From Shewanella litorisediminis (GTDB lineage Bacteria; Pseudomonadota; Gammaproteobacteria; Enterobacterales; Shewanellaceae), in contig NZ_CP069213.1 in NCBI RefSeq assembly GCF_016834455.1, forward strand, positions 434,501-498,500: DNA of 64,000 nucleotides. Direction: 5' to 3'. The position numbers and the translations under genes are program-made. The notes under the pieces were generated by a model that worked only from the letters and a program-made list of their open reading frames with translations, was not told the DNA's origin and did not search any database. Position 1 is the stretch's first letter. Every line of letters begins with the position of its first letter. Positions 46,234-55,184 of this stretch are shown piece by piece.

Positions 46234-46513
46234 TTTACTTTTGTGCCTGTGCGGCGCATCCCAGGCGGCAGAGCCCTTAAGAGACCCGACCCAGCCTGCG
46301 GACTTCAGGGCGCAGGCTGTCGGTCAGGCGCAGGGAAGCCGGCTGACCAGCATCATCAATTCCCCCGACGCTAAATATGCCGTAATAGGCAATCGCCTGC
46401 TTACTTTGGGCGACAGTATTGGTAACGCGAGGATCACCGCTATCGGCAGTGATTATGTGTCCCTGTCCGACGGGAAGACCCTCAGGCTGTTTCAGGCTAT
46501 TACAGAGAGATAA
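46217..46513 (+). CDS. mshK: MSHA biogenesis protein MshK (PilP-like)
   Basis: This 98-residue exported protein has a signal peptide ending SQA, then the conserved EPLRDPTQPADF segment and a small beta domain (LTSIINSPDAKYAVIGNRLLTLGD) as in PilP/GspC-type secretin couplers. The start is GTG at 46217, overlapping mshJ by 17 bp, so translation is probably coupled and modest. It should connect the alignment complex to the MshL secretin. Confidence 0.85.
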   Translation: MWRISSLLLCLCGASQAAEPLRDPTQPADFRAQAVGQAQGSRLTSIINSPDAKYAVIGNRLLTLGDSIGNARITAIGSDYVSLSDGKTLRLFQAITER

Positions 46514-46518
46514 AAGTT

Positions 46519-48198
46519 ATGGCAATTTCTGGTATCAAATACCTTACCCCTCTGCTGTCGCTGTGCCTGATAGCATGCCAAACCACCGACAGGCCCAATC
46601 CTCAGGCGTCCAAGGAGGCGCTCAATGAAATTGTGGCGCCGAAAGGTGTTGAAGCTCAGCCACCGGCGAAGCTGCCTGATTCTGTGTCCCGCGAATTGGC
46701 GGGCAGTAACACGGTATTTGCTCCCAATTTGCCACCGGAAAGACGCTTCGATGTGGCCGCCAATGCGGTGGATGCCCGGGTGTTTTTCCCGAGTCTCGTT
46801 AAAGGCACGCCCTTCAGTGTGGCCGTACACCCTGAGGTGCAGGGGCGTATTTCATTGTCGCTCAAAGGGGTGACCCTGAGTGAGGCCTTGCAGGTGATTG
46901 AAGACCTGTACGGCTATGAGGTCAGCCACGAGGGCAAGGTACTCAAGGTGTTTCCATCGGGAATGCGTACCGAAACTTTCCCTGTGAACTACCTCTACAT
47001 GGAACGTCATGGCGTGTCTTTAACCTCTGTGACGTCCGGCCGTATCTCAGACAACAATAACAACAATAACAACGGCAATAACAACAACGGCAGCAATGGT
47101 AATAACGCCTTTGATAACAACGGTGTAAATAACGGTGTTAACGGAAATTCCAACGGCAACAATACCAACGGCACCTTTATTCAGTCCCGTAACAAAACAG
47201 ACTTCTGGGGTGAGCTGAAAGAAACCCTCGAGTCCTTGATTGGCGGTACCGGCAACAATCGCCATGTGGTGGTTACGCCCCAGGCCGGTTTGGTGACAGT
47301 GCGTGCGCTGCCCGGTGAACTGCGTCAGGTGAGGGAGTTTCTGGCCACCGCCGAAACTCACCTGCAGCGACAGGTGATTTTGGAAGCCAAGGTACTTGAG
47401 GTGACCTTGTCTGATGGTTACCAGCAGGGTATCCAGTGGAACAAGATAGCCGGCAGTGCCCTTGCCGACGGTAACACCAAGATTAACTTTGCCACCTCTG
47501 CAGGCAATGAGTTCGGTAATCAAATTTCCAGCGCTCTGGGCGGCGTGACCTCATTGTCTCTCATAGGTTCAGACTTCGATGCCATGATAAATCTCCTCGA
47601 TACCCAAGGGGACGTGGATGTGTTGTCGAGCCCGCGGGTAACGGCCTCCAACAACCAAAAGGCGGTGATCAAGGTGGGCAAAGATGAATACTTTGTCACC
47701 GATGTATCCTCCACGACCGTGGCGGGCACTACGCCTGTGACCAGTCCCGAAGTCGAACTGACGCCCTTTTTCTCCGGTATCGCGCTGGACGTTACCCCGC
47801 AAATTGATGGTGAGGGCAATGTGCTGCTGCACGTACATCCCTCGGTTATCGATGTGAAAGAACAAACCAAGACCATCAAAATCAGCAACAGCGATCTGGA
47901 GCTGCCCCTGGCCCAGAGTGAAATCCGCGAGTCGGATACTGTGATTAAGGCCACTTCCGGGGATGTGGTGGTGATCGGTGGTCTGATGAAGAGCGAGAGC
48001 ATGGAGCTGGTATCCAAGGTGCCTCTGCTTGGGGATATTCCTTTTCTGGGTGAAGCCTTTACCAACCGCAGCCAGTCTGTCCGCAAGACAGAGCTGGTGA
48101 TACTGCTCAAACCAACTGTTGTGGTGAGTGGCACCTGGAAGAAAGAGTTGGAGCGCTCCAAGGCCTTGTTGGACCGTTGGTACCCCGAGGGCGAATAA
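46519..48198 (+). CDS. mshL: MSHA outer-membrane secretin MshL
   Basis: This 559-residue secretin lipoprotein has lipobox LIAC (C20). N-terminal domains cover about 75-160, and a strikingly Asn-rich low-complexity loop covers about 178-218 (runs of Asn with Gly and Ser). An N1-type domain follows, with the secretin beta-barrel core at about 300-550 (QVILEAKVLEVTLSDGYQQGIQW, VDVLSSPRVTASNNQKAVIKVG, GDVVVIGGLMKSE). It forms the gated pore through which the pilus emerges. The Asn-rich stretch is not needed for the fold and varies between homologs of such proteins. Confidence 0.95.
   Translation: MAISGIKYLTPLLSLCLIACQTTDRPNPQASKEALNEIVAPKGVEAQPPAKLPDSVSRELAGSNTVFAPNLPPERRFDVAANAVDARVFFPSLVKGTPFSVAVHPEVQGRISLSLKGVTLSEALQVIEDLYGYEVSHEGKVLKVFPSGMRTETFPVNYLYMERHGVSLTSVTSGRISDNNNNNNNGNNNNGSNGNNAFDNNGVNNGVNGNSNGNNTNGTFIQSRNKTDFWGELKETLESLIGGTGNNRHVVVTPQAGLVTVRALPGELRQVREFLATAETHLQRQVILEAKVLEVTLSDGYQQGIQWNKIAGSALADGNTKINFATSAGNEFGNQISSALGGVTSLSLIGSDFDAMINLLDTQGDVDVLSSPRVTASNNQKAVIKVGKDEYFVTDVSSTTVAGTTPVTSPEVELTPFFSGIALDVTPQIDGEGNVLLHVHPSVIDVKEQTKTIKISNSDLELPLAQSEIRESDTVIKATSGDVVVIGGLMKSESMELVSKVPLLGDIPFLGEAFTNRSQSVRKTELVILLKPTVVVSGTWKKELERSKALLDRWYPEGE
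47050..47170 (+). repeat. AAC/AAT triplet-rich tract coding the Asn-rich loop of MshL
   Basis: The DNA is a degenerate run of AAC and AAT codons mixed with GGC/GGT, coding about 40 residues of which more than half are Asn. Such triplet tracts expand and contract in frame by slippage. Confidence 0.85.
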
Positions 48199-48199
48199 G

Positions 48200-49102
48200 G
48201 TGTACTTGCAGCACTTTGGTCTTCGGGAAATGCCTTTTGCACTGACCCCGAATACCGGATTCTTTTTCGCACTGGCGCCCCACGCAGAGGCGCTGCAAGT
48301 GCTGCAAACAGCACTGCAAACCGGTGAAGGTTTTATCAAGGTCACGGGTGAGGTGGGCACGGGTAAAACCCTGATTTTACGTAAGCTGCTCAATGACCTG
48401 CCGGCGCCGCTTCGCTGCGCTTATCTGCCCAATCCCTGTTTGTCGCCAAACGAACTGCGCTGGGCGCTGGCGCTGGAACTTGGCCTCAAATACTCCGCCA
48501 ATATCGATCAGCAGCAGTTAACCAGCCTGATTCAGCATCAACTGATGGCACTGGCCGCCCATGGCCACAGCGTGGTGCTTATTTTGGATGAAGCCCAGGC
48601 TTTGCCACAGGAGAGTCTGGAAACCTTAAGGCTGTTCACCAATCTGGAGACAGAAAATCGCAAACTCCTGCAGGTGGTGCTCTTTGGTCAGCCCGAGCTG
48701 GATGAAAGGCTGGCAAGCCCTGAGCTCAGACAACTGCGGCAGAGGATCACCTTCAGCTACCGCCTCCGCCCCCTTAACCGCCAAGAAATTCATGCCTATG
48801 TGGCCCATCGATTAAGGGCGGCTGGATTAAGTGAAGGCGGGCTTTTTGATAATGTTGCCATCGCTGCCATTGCCAGGGCATCCAGAGGAATACCAAGACT
48901 TATCAATATCCTGGCCCATAAGTCGTTGATGCTGGGGTTTGGTGAGGGCGCAAAATGCATCGGGCGTCGCCAGGCGCTGGGCGCTATACGGGATACCGAA
49001 GATGCATCCCAACCCCTCTGGCCACGCTGGTTGCCGGTGCTGAGTCTGGGCAGCCTGATGGTGGCTGCCATGGGCTTGTGGTGGCACGGGGGCGGCTTAT
49101 GA
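48200..49102 (+). CDS. mshM: MSHA biogenesis protein MshM (ExeA/GspA-like AAA ATPase)
   Basis: This 300-residue protein starts at GTG 48200, one base after the mshL stop. The GLREMPFALTPNTGFFF start is diagnostic of the ExeA/MshM family. Walker A is GEVGTGKT (50-57) and Walker B LILDEAQALP. A single hydrophobic segment near the C-terminus (about 279-297) anchors it. ExeA-type proteins help the secretin assemble through peptidoglycan. It overlaps mshN by ATGA. Confidence 0.9.
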   Translation: MYLQHFGLREMPFALTPNTGFFFALAPHAEALQVLQTALQTGEGFIKVTGEVGTGKTLILRKLLNDLPAPLRCAYLPNPCLSPNELRWALALELGLKYSANIDQQQLTSLIQHQLMALAAHGHSVVLILDEAQALPQESLETLRLFTNLETENRKLLQVVLFGQPELDERLASPELRQLRQRITFSYRLRPLNRQEIHAYVAHRLRAAGLSEGGLFDNVAIAAIARASRGIPRLINILAHKSLMLGFGEGAKCIGRRQALGAIRDTEDASQPLWPRWLPVLSLGSLMVAAMGLWWHGGGL

Positions 49103-50355
49103 GCGTTATCAATCAAATGCTGAAAGATCTGGATAAGCGCGCCGAACCTCATCAGTTGCAAAAACTGCCTGCAGCAGTCGCCATTCCAGCGAGCAAAGCC
49201 CCCGGGCTGCCCTGGCGCTGGCTTGTCTTGCTGTCGCTGCTACTTATCGCAATCGCGCTGATGCTTTGGCACCTGAAAGCGTCCGATAGCGGAGATGCTG
49301 TGGCATTAAGTCCGATGAGTTCAGGCCAAAAGGCGCCTGTTCAATCTCAAGATTCGGCAGAGTCTGGGACGGCGCCTGCAAGCACATCCACGGCGAGCAA
49401 TGCACAGGTAACGGCAGCACAGGTGACTACAGCACAGGTAACTACAAAAGCGGCGAGCAATGCGGTGGAATCCCAAACCCTGGCGTCCACGGATGCCAGG
49501 GGCGACACCGCGTCAGCTATGTCGACAGCGCAGGCAAGGGAGCCCGATGAATCAGCCCCAAACGTGACGCGGGATGGCGAGCACGAGATCTTGTCCGAGC
49601 CAGCCGCCGTATCAGCAAAAGCGCCTGCCATTCCCGAAACCTCTATGACAGGAGCTGCCGTTGGTTCAACAGCTAACGTGAAGTCGGTGCCGCCCGCGGC
49701 TGAACCTTCCGGTGCCGACATGAATACCAATACGCCGGCGCCCGGCAGCATGGCCGTAACCGAAGTGGTGCTGACACCGGCGGAGCAAGCCGAGCGCGCC
49801 ATGCTAAAGGCCAATACAGCCAGAGATGCGGGAAAGCTTGATGAAGCGATAAGGCAATACGCCACGGCGCTCTCTTATGAGCCAGCGCGCCACGAGGCAA
49901 GAAGACAACTGGCAGCGCTTCATTATGGTCAGGGTAAACCAGGCGACGCCATTCAGCTGCTCCAGCGTGGGCTGGCGCAGTTTCCGGAGCAGTCGTCTTT
50001 TGCGCTGCTCCTTGGCCGTTTGTGGCGGGAGCAGGGTGACAAGCTGCAGGCAATGGCAGCCCTTCAATCAATTGGGGACACAGACCCCAAGGCGCGGGAT
50101 AAGTGGCTGTTGGTGGCGGATATGGCCCGTGAAACACAGGACCATGCACTGGCCGAGTCGGCATACCTGAAACTCCTGGACTCCGGTATGGAAAGAGCCC
50201 AATGGTGGCTGGGGCTTGCCTACGCACAGGATGCGCAGGGCAAGGTTGCTGATGCCCGTCGTCACTATCAGCGTGCACTGGGCATCGCCGGGTTATCAGC
50301 CGATGCCCGCGCCTATGTAGAAAACAGATTAATGCAGTTGGGAGAGCGCCAATGA
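49099..50355 (+). CDS. mshN: MSHA biogenesis protein MshN (TPR)
   Basis: This 418-residue bitopic protein starts MSVINQMLKDLDKR, has a membrane helix at about 40-60, then a long Ala/Thr/Ser/Pro-rich periplasmic linker (about 75-230). The linker contains a triplicated AQVT repeat, coded by three 15-bp tandem units at 49402-49446. TPR repeats fill the C-terminus (about 235-415: AEQAERAMLKANTARDAGKL, GDAIQLLQRGLAQFPEQ). It resembles GspB/ExeB-plus-TPR partners of MshM. Starts at both ends are ATGA overlaps. Confidence 0.88.
   Translation: MSVINQMLKDLDKRAEPHQLQKLPAAVAIPASKAPGLPWRWLVLLSLLLIAIALMLWHLKASDSGDAVALSPMSSGQKAPVQSQDSAESGTAPASTSTASNAQVTAAQVTTAQVTTKAASNAVESQTLASTDARGDTASAMSTAQAREPDESAPNVTRDGEHEILSEPAAVSAKAPAIPETSMTGAAVGSTANVKSVPPAAEPSGADMNTNTPAPGSMAVTEVVLTPAEQAERAMLKANTARDAGKLDEAIRQYATALSYEPARHEARRQLAALHYGQGKPGDAIQLLQRGLAQFPEQSSFALLLGRLWREQGDKLQAMAALQSIGDTDPKARDKWLLVADMARETQDHALAESAYLKLLDSGMERAQWWLGLAYAQDAQGKVADARRHYQRALGIAGLSADARAYVENRLMQLGERQ
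49402..49446 (+). repeat. Three tandem 15-bp units in mshN
   Basis: GCACAGGTAACGGCA, GCACAGGTGACTACA and GCACAGGTAACTACA follow each other in frame and code AQVTA, AQVTT and AQVTT in the MshN linker. Confidence 0.85.
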
Positions 50356-52115
50356 AACCAAAACTCAAGATGCGCCTTGGGGATTTGCTGGTATCGGAAC
50401 AAATCATTGGTGAGGATCAGCTGACGGCGGCGCTGGCTCAGCAAAAGAGCACAGGCCGTAAATTGGGTCGCACCCTGATTGATATGGGGTATATCGCCGA
50501 GGATCAGCTGCTGAAATTCCTGTCTCAGCAGCTGAACATTCCCTATCTCGACATCAGTCGCCGTCCAGTGCCTCCGGCGGTGGTCAATTTGCTGCCTGAA
50601 GTACAGGCTCGCCGCTACCGCGCCCTGGCGATTGAAGACAAGGGGGATGCGGTAGTGGTCGCCATGAGCGATCCGGCTGATCTGCAGGCACTGGACAACC
50701 TTGAAGTGCTGCTGGCACCCAAGCGCCTTGAGCTGGTGGTGGCCCCCGAAGCTCAGTTGATGCAGGCCTTCGATAACCTGTACCGGCGCACCGAACAAAT
50801 TGCGCAAATGGCCGGGCAGTTGGAGGAAGAATACGCCGCCGACGAGGCGTTCGACCTCGCCGCCCTGACTGCAGGAGACAGCGACAGTGAAACCACAGTG
50901 GTTAAACTCTTGCAGTCGATTTTTGAAGATGCGGTACAGATGCGGGCATCGGACATTCATATCGAACCCGGTGACAAATCGTTGCGCATTCGTCAGCGTG
51001 TGGATGGCCACCTGCAGGAAACCATACTGAACGAAGTAACCATAGCCGCGGCCCTGGTGCTTCGTCTTAAGCTTATGGCAGGGCTGGATATTTCCGAAAA
51101 GCGCCTGCCGCAGGATGGCCGCTTTCATATGGAAGTGAAAGGTCACAAGATAGACGTGCGTATTTCGACCATGCCCATTTACCACGGCGAGTCTGTGGTG
51201 ATGCGTCTGCTTGACCAATCGGCCGGATTGCTGACCCTGAATGAAACCGGTATGCCGGATGCGATTTTGCAGCGGGTGCGCAAACAGATTAAACGCCCCC
51301 ACGGCATGCTGCTGGTGACAGGCCCCACGGGTAGCGGCAAAACCACAACCCTCTACGGCATCCTGAGTGAACTCAATACCGCCGACCGCAAGATAATCAC
51401 GGTGGAAGATCCGGTGGAATACCAGTTACCCCGCATCAATCAGGTGCAGGTTAACCACAAGATAGGGCTCGATTTTTCCAATGTGCTGCGCACCACACTG
51501 CGTCAGGACCCCGATATCATCATGGTGGGGGAGATGCGTGACCACGAAACCGTGGAAATCGGTTTGCGGGGCGCCCTGACGGGCCACTTTGTGCTCTCGA
51601 CCCTGCACACCAACGACGCTGTGACCTCGGCGCTGCGACTCCTGGACATGGGGGCCGCCAGTTATCTGGTGGCCAGTGCGCTGCGGGTGATCATTGCCCA
51701 GCGTCTGGTGCGCCGTGTATGTCAAAACTGCGCAGTGGATTATCACCTGACCAGTCAGGACAAGGCCTGGCTGACCACGGTCAGCAAGGGAGTGGATTTG
51801 TCTCAGGCGCGTTTTCGCATGGGCACCGGCTGCCAAAGCTGCAGTGGCACAGGTTATCGTGGCCGTATCGGTATTTTTGAGCTGCTGGAGCTGGATGAGG
51901 CCATGGTGGATGCCATGCGCACCGGCAATCCCCAGGCGTTTGCCCACGCGGCTTACGCCAGCCCCAACTTTACCCCCTTGCTCATCTCGGCACTCAATTA
52001 CCTGAAGCAGGGGATGACCACCATTGAAGAGGTCGCCAGGCTGGTGGAGGACGTCAGCGAAACCCAGATACCTCTGTCGCAGGAAATGGCCCAGTTTGAT
52101 GGCGCAGGAGCCTGA
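50352..52115 (+). CDS. mshE: MSHA pilus extension ATPase MshE
   Basis: This 587-residue type IV pilus/type II secretion ATPase has an N-terminal MshEN domain with two related blocks (RLGDLLVSEQIIGEDQLTAAL). In Vibrio this domain binds cyclic di-GMP. The C-terminal ATPase carries Walker A GPTGSGKT (about 323-330), an Asp box, Walker B and the zinc-binding C-x2-C pairs (VCQNCAV and GCQSCSGTGY). It powers pilus extension. The diguanylate cyclase at 25574 could feed this control, but no direct link is shown. Confidence 0.95.
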   Translation: MKPKLKMRLGDLLVSEQIIGEDQLTAALAQQKSTGRKLGRTLIDMGYIAEDQLLKFLSQQLNIPYLDISRRPVPPAVVNLLPEVQARRYRALAIEDKGDAVVVAMSDPADLQALDNLEVLLAPKRLELVVAPEAQLMQAFDNLYRRTEQIAQMAGQLEEEYAADEAFDLAALTAGDSDSETTVVKLLQSIFEDAVQMRASDIHIEPGDKSLRIRQRVDGHLQETILNEVTIAAALVLRLKLMAGLDISEKRLPQDGRFHMEVKGHKIDVRISTMPIYHGESVVMRLLDQSAGLLTLNETGMPDAILQRVRKQIKRPHGMLLVTGPTGSGKTTTLYGILSELNTADRKIITVEDPVEYQLPRINQVQVNHKIGLDFSNVLRTTLRQDPDIIMVGEMRDHETVEIGLRGALTGHFVLSTLHTNDAVTSALRLLDMGAASYLVASALRVIIAQRLVRRVCQNCAVDYHLTSQDKAWLTTVSKGVDLSQARFRMGTGCQSCSGTGYRGRIGIFELLELDEAMVDAMRTGNPQAFAHAAYASPNFTPLLISALNYLKQGMTTIEEVARLVEDVSETQIPLSQEMAQFDGAGA

Positions 52116-52117
52116 CA

Positions 52118-53338
52118 ATGCCTGTCTATAAGTATCGGGGGCGCAATGCCCAGGGACAGCAGGTAACGGGGGAGCTGGATGCGGCCTCCGAGAATGCGGC
52201 CGCCGATCAGCTGCTGTCCCGTGCCGTGATCCCGCTGGAATTTCGCGAAACCAAACCCCGCGGCAAAGGCGTGAGCGTATCAAGCTTGTTTCGCCGCCGG
52301 GTCAGTCTGGAAGAGTTGCAGATTTTTACCCGGCAGATGTATTCGCTGACCCGCTCGGGCATCCCGATTCTCAGAGCCATTGCCGGGCTGAGTGAAACCA
52401 CCCATTCCCAGCAAATGAAAGAGGCGCTGGATGATATTTCTGTGCAGCTGACCGCGGGCAGGCCTCTGTCATCGGCGATGAATCATCATCCCGAGGTATT
52501 CGATGCCCTGTTTGTATCCATGGTCCATGTGGGGGAAAACACGGGTAAGCTGGAAGATGTTTTTTTGCAGCTGTCGGGCTATCTGGAGCGTGAACAGGAA
52601 ACCCGCCGCCGCATCAAGTCAGCCGTCCGATACCCCACCTTTGTGCTGATTGCCATCTCCCTCGCCATGGTGATTTTAAACATCATGGTGATCCCCAAAT
52701 TTGCCGACATGTTTTCCCGATTTGGTGCCGAGCTGCCATGGGCGACGCGGATACTGATTGCAACCTCCAATTTTTTCGTCAACTACTGGTGGTTGTTGGC
52801 GCTGTTGGTGGCAGGGCTTATTGGCGGCCTCGCCTATTGGCATAAAACTGAACAGGGTGAAAAAAAATGGGATCAGTGGAAGCTGCATATGCCAGCGGTG
52901 GGCTCCATCATTGAGCGCTCGACCCTGTCTCGCTACTGCCGCAGCTTCGCCATGATGATGGGTGCCGGCGTGCCCATGACCCAGGCGCTGAGTCTGGTGG
53001 CGGATGCGGTGGATAATGCCTACATGCACGACAAGATTGTTGCCATGCGCCGTGGGATTGAGTCCGGCGAGTCCATGCTGAGGGTCTCCAACCACAGCAA
53101 ACTCTTTACGCCGCTGGTACTGCAGATGGTGGCGGTGGGGGAAGAGACCGGTCAGCTGGAACAGCTCCTCAACGACGCCGCCGATTTTTACGAGGGTGAA
53201 GTGGACTACGACCTGAAAAACCTCACCGCCAAGCTTGAGCCCATTCTCATCGGAATCGTGGCCGGCATAGTGCTCATTTTGGCGCTGGGTATTTACCTGC
53301 CCATGTGGGACATGCTCAACGTGGTTAAGGGAGGCTGA
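52118..53338 (+). CDS. mshG: MSHA inner-membrane platform protein MshG (PilC-like)
   Basis: This 406-residue polytopic protein has the duplicated T2SSF domain: EELQIFTRQMYSLTRSGIPI at about 67-86 and TLSRYCRSFAMMMGAGVPMTQAL about 200 residues later. Three membrane helices follow the family pattern (about 171-190, 218-240, 378-400). It forms the platform rotated by MshE. The start is 2 bp after mshE. Confidence 0.95.
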   Translation: MPVYKYRGRNAQGQQVTGELDAASENAAADQLLSRAVIPLEFRETKPRGKGVSVSSLFRRRVSLEELQIFTRQMYSLTRSGIPILRAIAGLSETTHSQQMKEALDDISVQLTAGRPLSSAMNHHPEVFDALFVSMVHVGENTGKLEDVFLQLSGYLEREQETRRRIKSAVRYPTFVLIAISLAMVILNIMVIPKFADMFSRFGAELPWATRILIATSNFFVNYWWLLALLVAGLIGGLAYWHKTEQGEKKWDQWKLHMPAVGSIIERSTLSRYCRSFAMMMGAGVPMTQALSLVADAVDNAYMHDKIVAMRRGIESGESMLRVSNHSKLFTPLVLQMVAVGEETGQLEQLLNDAADFYEGEVDYDLKNLTAKLEPILIGIVAGIVLILALGIYLPMWDMLNVVKGG

Positions 53339-53341
53339 ATC

Positions 53342-53833
53342 TTGTTGCCACAGCGGGAAGCCGAAGGAGAGTTGATTGGTATCTATCGCCGAATGCTGGC
53401 GGTGATAGTGATGCTGTTGCTGCTGGCTGTGGTGGGGTTCAGGTACTTTTCCGGTTTGGAGTCGGTCGCATCCCACAGCATGGTGATGGAGCAGGGGCGC
53501 TTGCAAAATTTGATATCCATGGCGCGCTCCAAATGGTTGGGGCAGGGGCGGGGTGAGATACTCAAGTTGGAGTGGGAGCTGTTGGATAGAGACAAACCTG
53601 CAGCCCCTGTGCTGATCCATATGAGTGCCGCCGGCTGGCCGCAGCCGCCTCAAACAGATGCCATTGGTTGCCGGGCATTGTGGCAGCAGCTCTTGGGATA
53701 CGGCACCGACGATTTAATTGATGTGTCTTTTGATACTGGCAGCGGCAGTTGCCAGTATTTGGGCGAAGCAGACAGTCTTATCAGCTACCATTTGGACACC
53801 GGAAAAGTGACCTTGGTCAACCATACTAATTAG
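53342..53833 (+). CDS. mshF: MSHA biogenesis protein MshF
   Basis: This 163-residue protein has a membrane helix near the N-terminus (about 17-37: RRMLAVIVMLLLLAVVGFRYF) and a periplasmic remainder with two Cys. The start is taken as TTG 53342 because GGGAGG lies 8 bp upstream; an ATG 17 codons later is the alternative but lacks a ribosome binding site. The gene sits at the mshF place between mshG and mshB. Its role in assembly is unclear. Confidence 0.75.
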   Translation: MLPQREAEGELIGIYRRMLAVIVMLLLLAVVGFRYFSGLESVASHSMVMEQGRLQNLISMARSKWLGQGRGEILKLEWELLDRDKPAAPVLIHMSAAGWPQPPQTDAIGCRALWQQLLGYGTDDLIDVSFDTGSGSCQYLGEADSLISYHLDTGKVTLVNHTN

Positions 53834-53903
53834 CTGTTATATATGAGACTTTTCAAGACGAATTTAGCTGCTACAATGGGAAAATGGACGATTGGGGGCA
53901 CCT

Positions 53904-54509
53904 ATGAAAGCTAAACAGCAGGGATTTTCACTTATTGAGCTGGTGATAGTCATAGTTATCCTTGGGCTACTGGCGGCCACCGCCATTCCCAGATTTCTGA
54001 ATATTACCGACGAAGCAGAAGCGGCCAGTGTGGATGCGGTGAGTGGTGGCTTGGTTACGGCGGTGAGTTTCGTGCGTGCCCAGTGGGAAATCGACGGTCG
54101 CAACAACGACTATGTGTTGCTGGATGGCGCTCAAATCGGCCTCGATAAGCGCTTTGGTTATCCGACAGGCGACAATAATGTGTCAGCCACTGACATGACA
54201 GACGCCACCTGCCAGCAGGTATTTAACCTGATTTTACAAAGCACGCCCCGTAATGTGCTTTACACCCAGGATGCCCGTAAGCAACGTTATACCGTGAGGG
54301 CTCTTGGCGGCGCGGGTGGCAGCAGCAACGACCTCAATGGTCAAACGGTCAATGGTCTGGATTTATGTGTGTACCATCAGGTGTCATCACTGACACTTGA
54401 TCCCAACAGCGGCATTGCCAACCCGGTACCGGATTTGACGACACCCGGTGCCTCCGGCATTACTTATAATCCGGGTACCGGCAAGGTGCTCAGCTTCACC
54501 AACCCCTGA
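53904..54509 (+). CDS. mshB: MSHA minor pilin MshB
   Basis: This 201-residue type IV prepilin has a short basic leader, MKAKQQG, cut before FSLIELVIVIVILGLLAATA. The N-methylated Phe and the Glu at position 5 are present. The C-terminal domain is a globular pilin head with few Cys. ATG 53904 with GGGGGCACC upstream is chosen over an in-frame TTG at 53892. It stands before the major pilin, separated by 38 bp carrying the mshA ribosome binding site. Confidence 0.85.
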   Translation: MKAKQQGFSLIELVIVIVILGLLAATAIPRFLNITDEAEAASVDAVSGGLVTAVSFVRAQWEIDGRNNDYVLLDGAQIGLDKRFGYPTGDNNVSATDMTDATCQQVFNLILQSTPRNVLYTQDARKQRYTVRALGGAGGSSNDLNGQTVNGLDLCVYHQVSSLTLDPNSGIANPVPDLTTPGASGITYNPGTGKVLSFTNP

Positions 54510-54547
54510 ACATCAGGCAAGTTAATTTCACAGAAAGGTAAGAAAGC

Positions 54548-55066
54548 ATGAAAAAACAGCAAGGTTTTACCCTGATTGAGTTGGTGGTGGTGATCATCAT
54601 CCTGGGCATTCTGGCAGTAACGGCAGCGCCTAAGTTTATCAATCTGCAGTCTGATGCGAGAGTTAGTGCTCTTAGTGGCGCAAAGGCCGCTATTCAGGGA
54701 GCAAACTCTTTGGTGTATTCGCGTGCAGCCTTGGCTGGTGTTGAAAGAAGTGCCAGCAATGCAACACCTGCACCGTCCGTGGATATTGGAACTGGTACTC
54801 CAGCGGTAACTCATTTCGGTTACCTTCAGGCTACTGAGGCTGAACTGGAAAACGCTCTGGAGTTTGACTTCGATGCTGGTACCAGCGCCACAGATCCTAC
54901 AGTTGCCAATGAGACTGCAGCCGAGTGGGTGATCTTTTCTGCTGCTGGGGTGGCAACGATTTGGCAGAAAGGTTCGCCTGCAACATGTCGATTTACCTAT
55001 ACCCAAGCAACTAGCCAAACGGTGGGGCCGGTCTTCAGTGCCATGCCGGATGCCGACGACTGCTGA
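54548..55066 (+). CDS. mshA: MSHA major pilin MshA
   Basis: This 172-residue prepilin has leader MKKQQG, then [32 protein letters not shown], the classic MshA start. The head has two Cys (ATCRF and the terminal DDC), forming the C-terminal disulfide loop. The gene has the strong start AGAAAGGTAAG and is followed by an immediate rho-independent terminator, so its message can be made in excess over the downstream minor pilins. Major pilins are usually the most variable gene in the locus. Confidence 0.9.
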   Translation: MKKQQGFTLIELVVVIIILGILAVTAAPKFINLQSDARVSALSGAKAAIQGANSLVYSRAALAGVERSASNATPAPSVDIGTGTPAVTHFGYLQATEAELENALEFDFDAGTSATDPTVANETAAEWVIFSAAGVATIWQKGSPATCRFTYTQATSQTVGPVFSAMPDADDC

Positions 55067-55070
55067 TAAG

Positions 55071-55096
55071 AAAGGCCTGCTTCGCAGGCCTTTTAG
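55071..55096 (+). terminator. Intra-operon terminator after mshA
   Basis: A 10-bp stem, AAAGGCCTGC/GCAGGCCTTT, with a 3-nt loop is followed by TTAGTTT. It lies directly after the mshA stop and before mshC, within the pilus operon. Confidence 0.85.
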
Positions 55097-55184
55097 TTTA
55101 AGGTAAATAGTCAAGGTCTGAAATTTGCCTTATGGCACAAGTTGTTGGAAACTTGGATGACCTAGTATTGCAGGTGAGCGCTGG

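Noticed and set aside
53892..53903. Upstream TTG start for mshB
   Set aside because: It would overlap the GGGGGCACC ribosome binding site and add four residues before a normal prepilin leader that starts at ATG 53904.
55110..55184. Sigma-54-like GGCAC sequence before mshC
   Set aside because: The -24-like half is present (TATGGCAC) but the -12 element reads TTGTT rather than TTGC, and pilus minor genes need no separate sigma-54 promoter.
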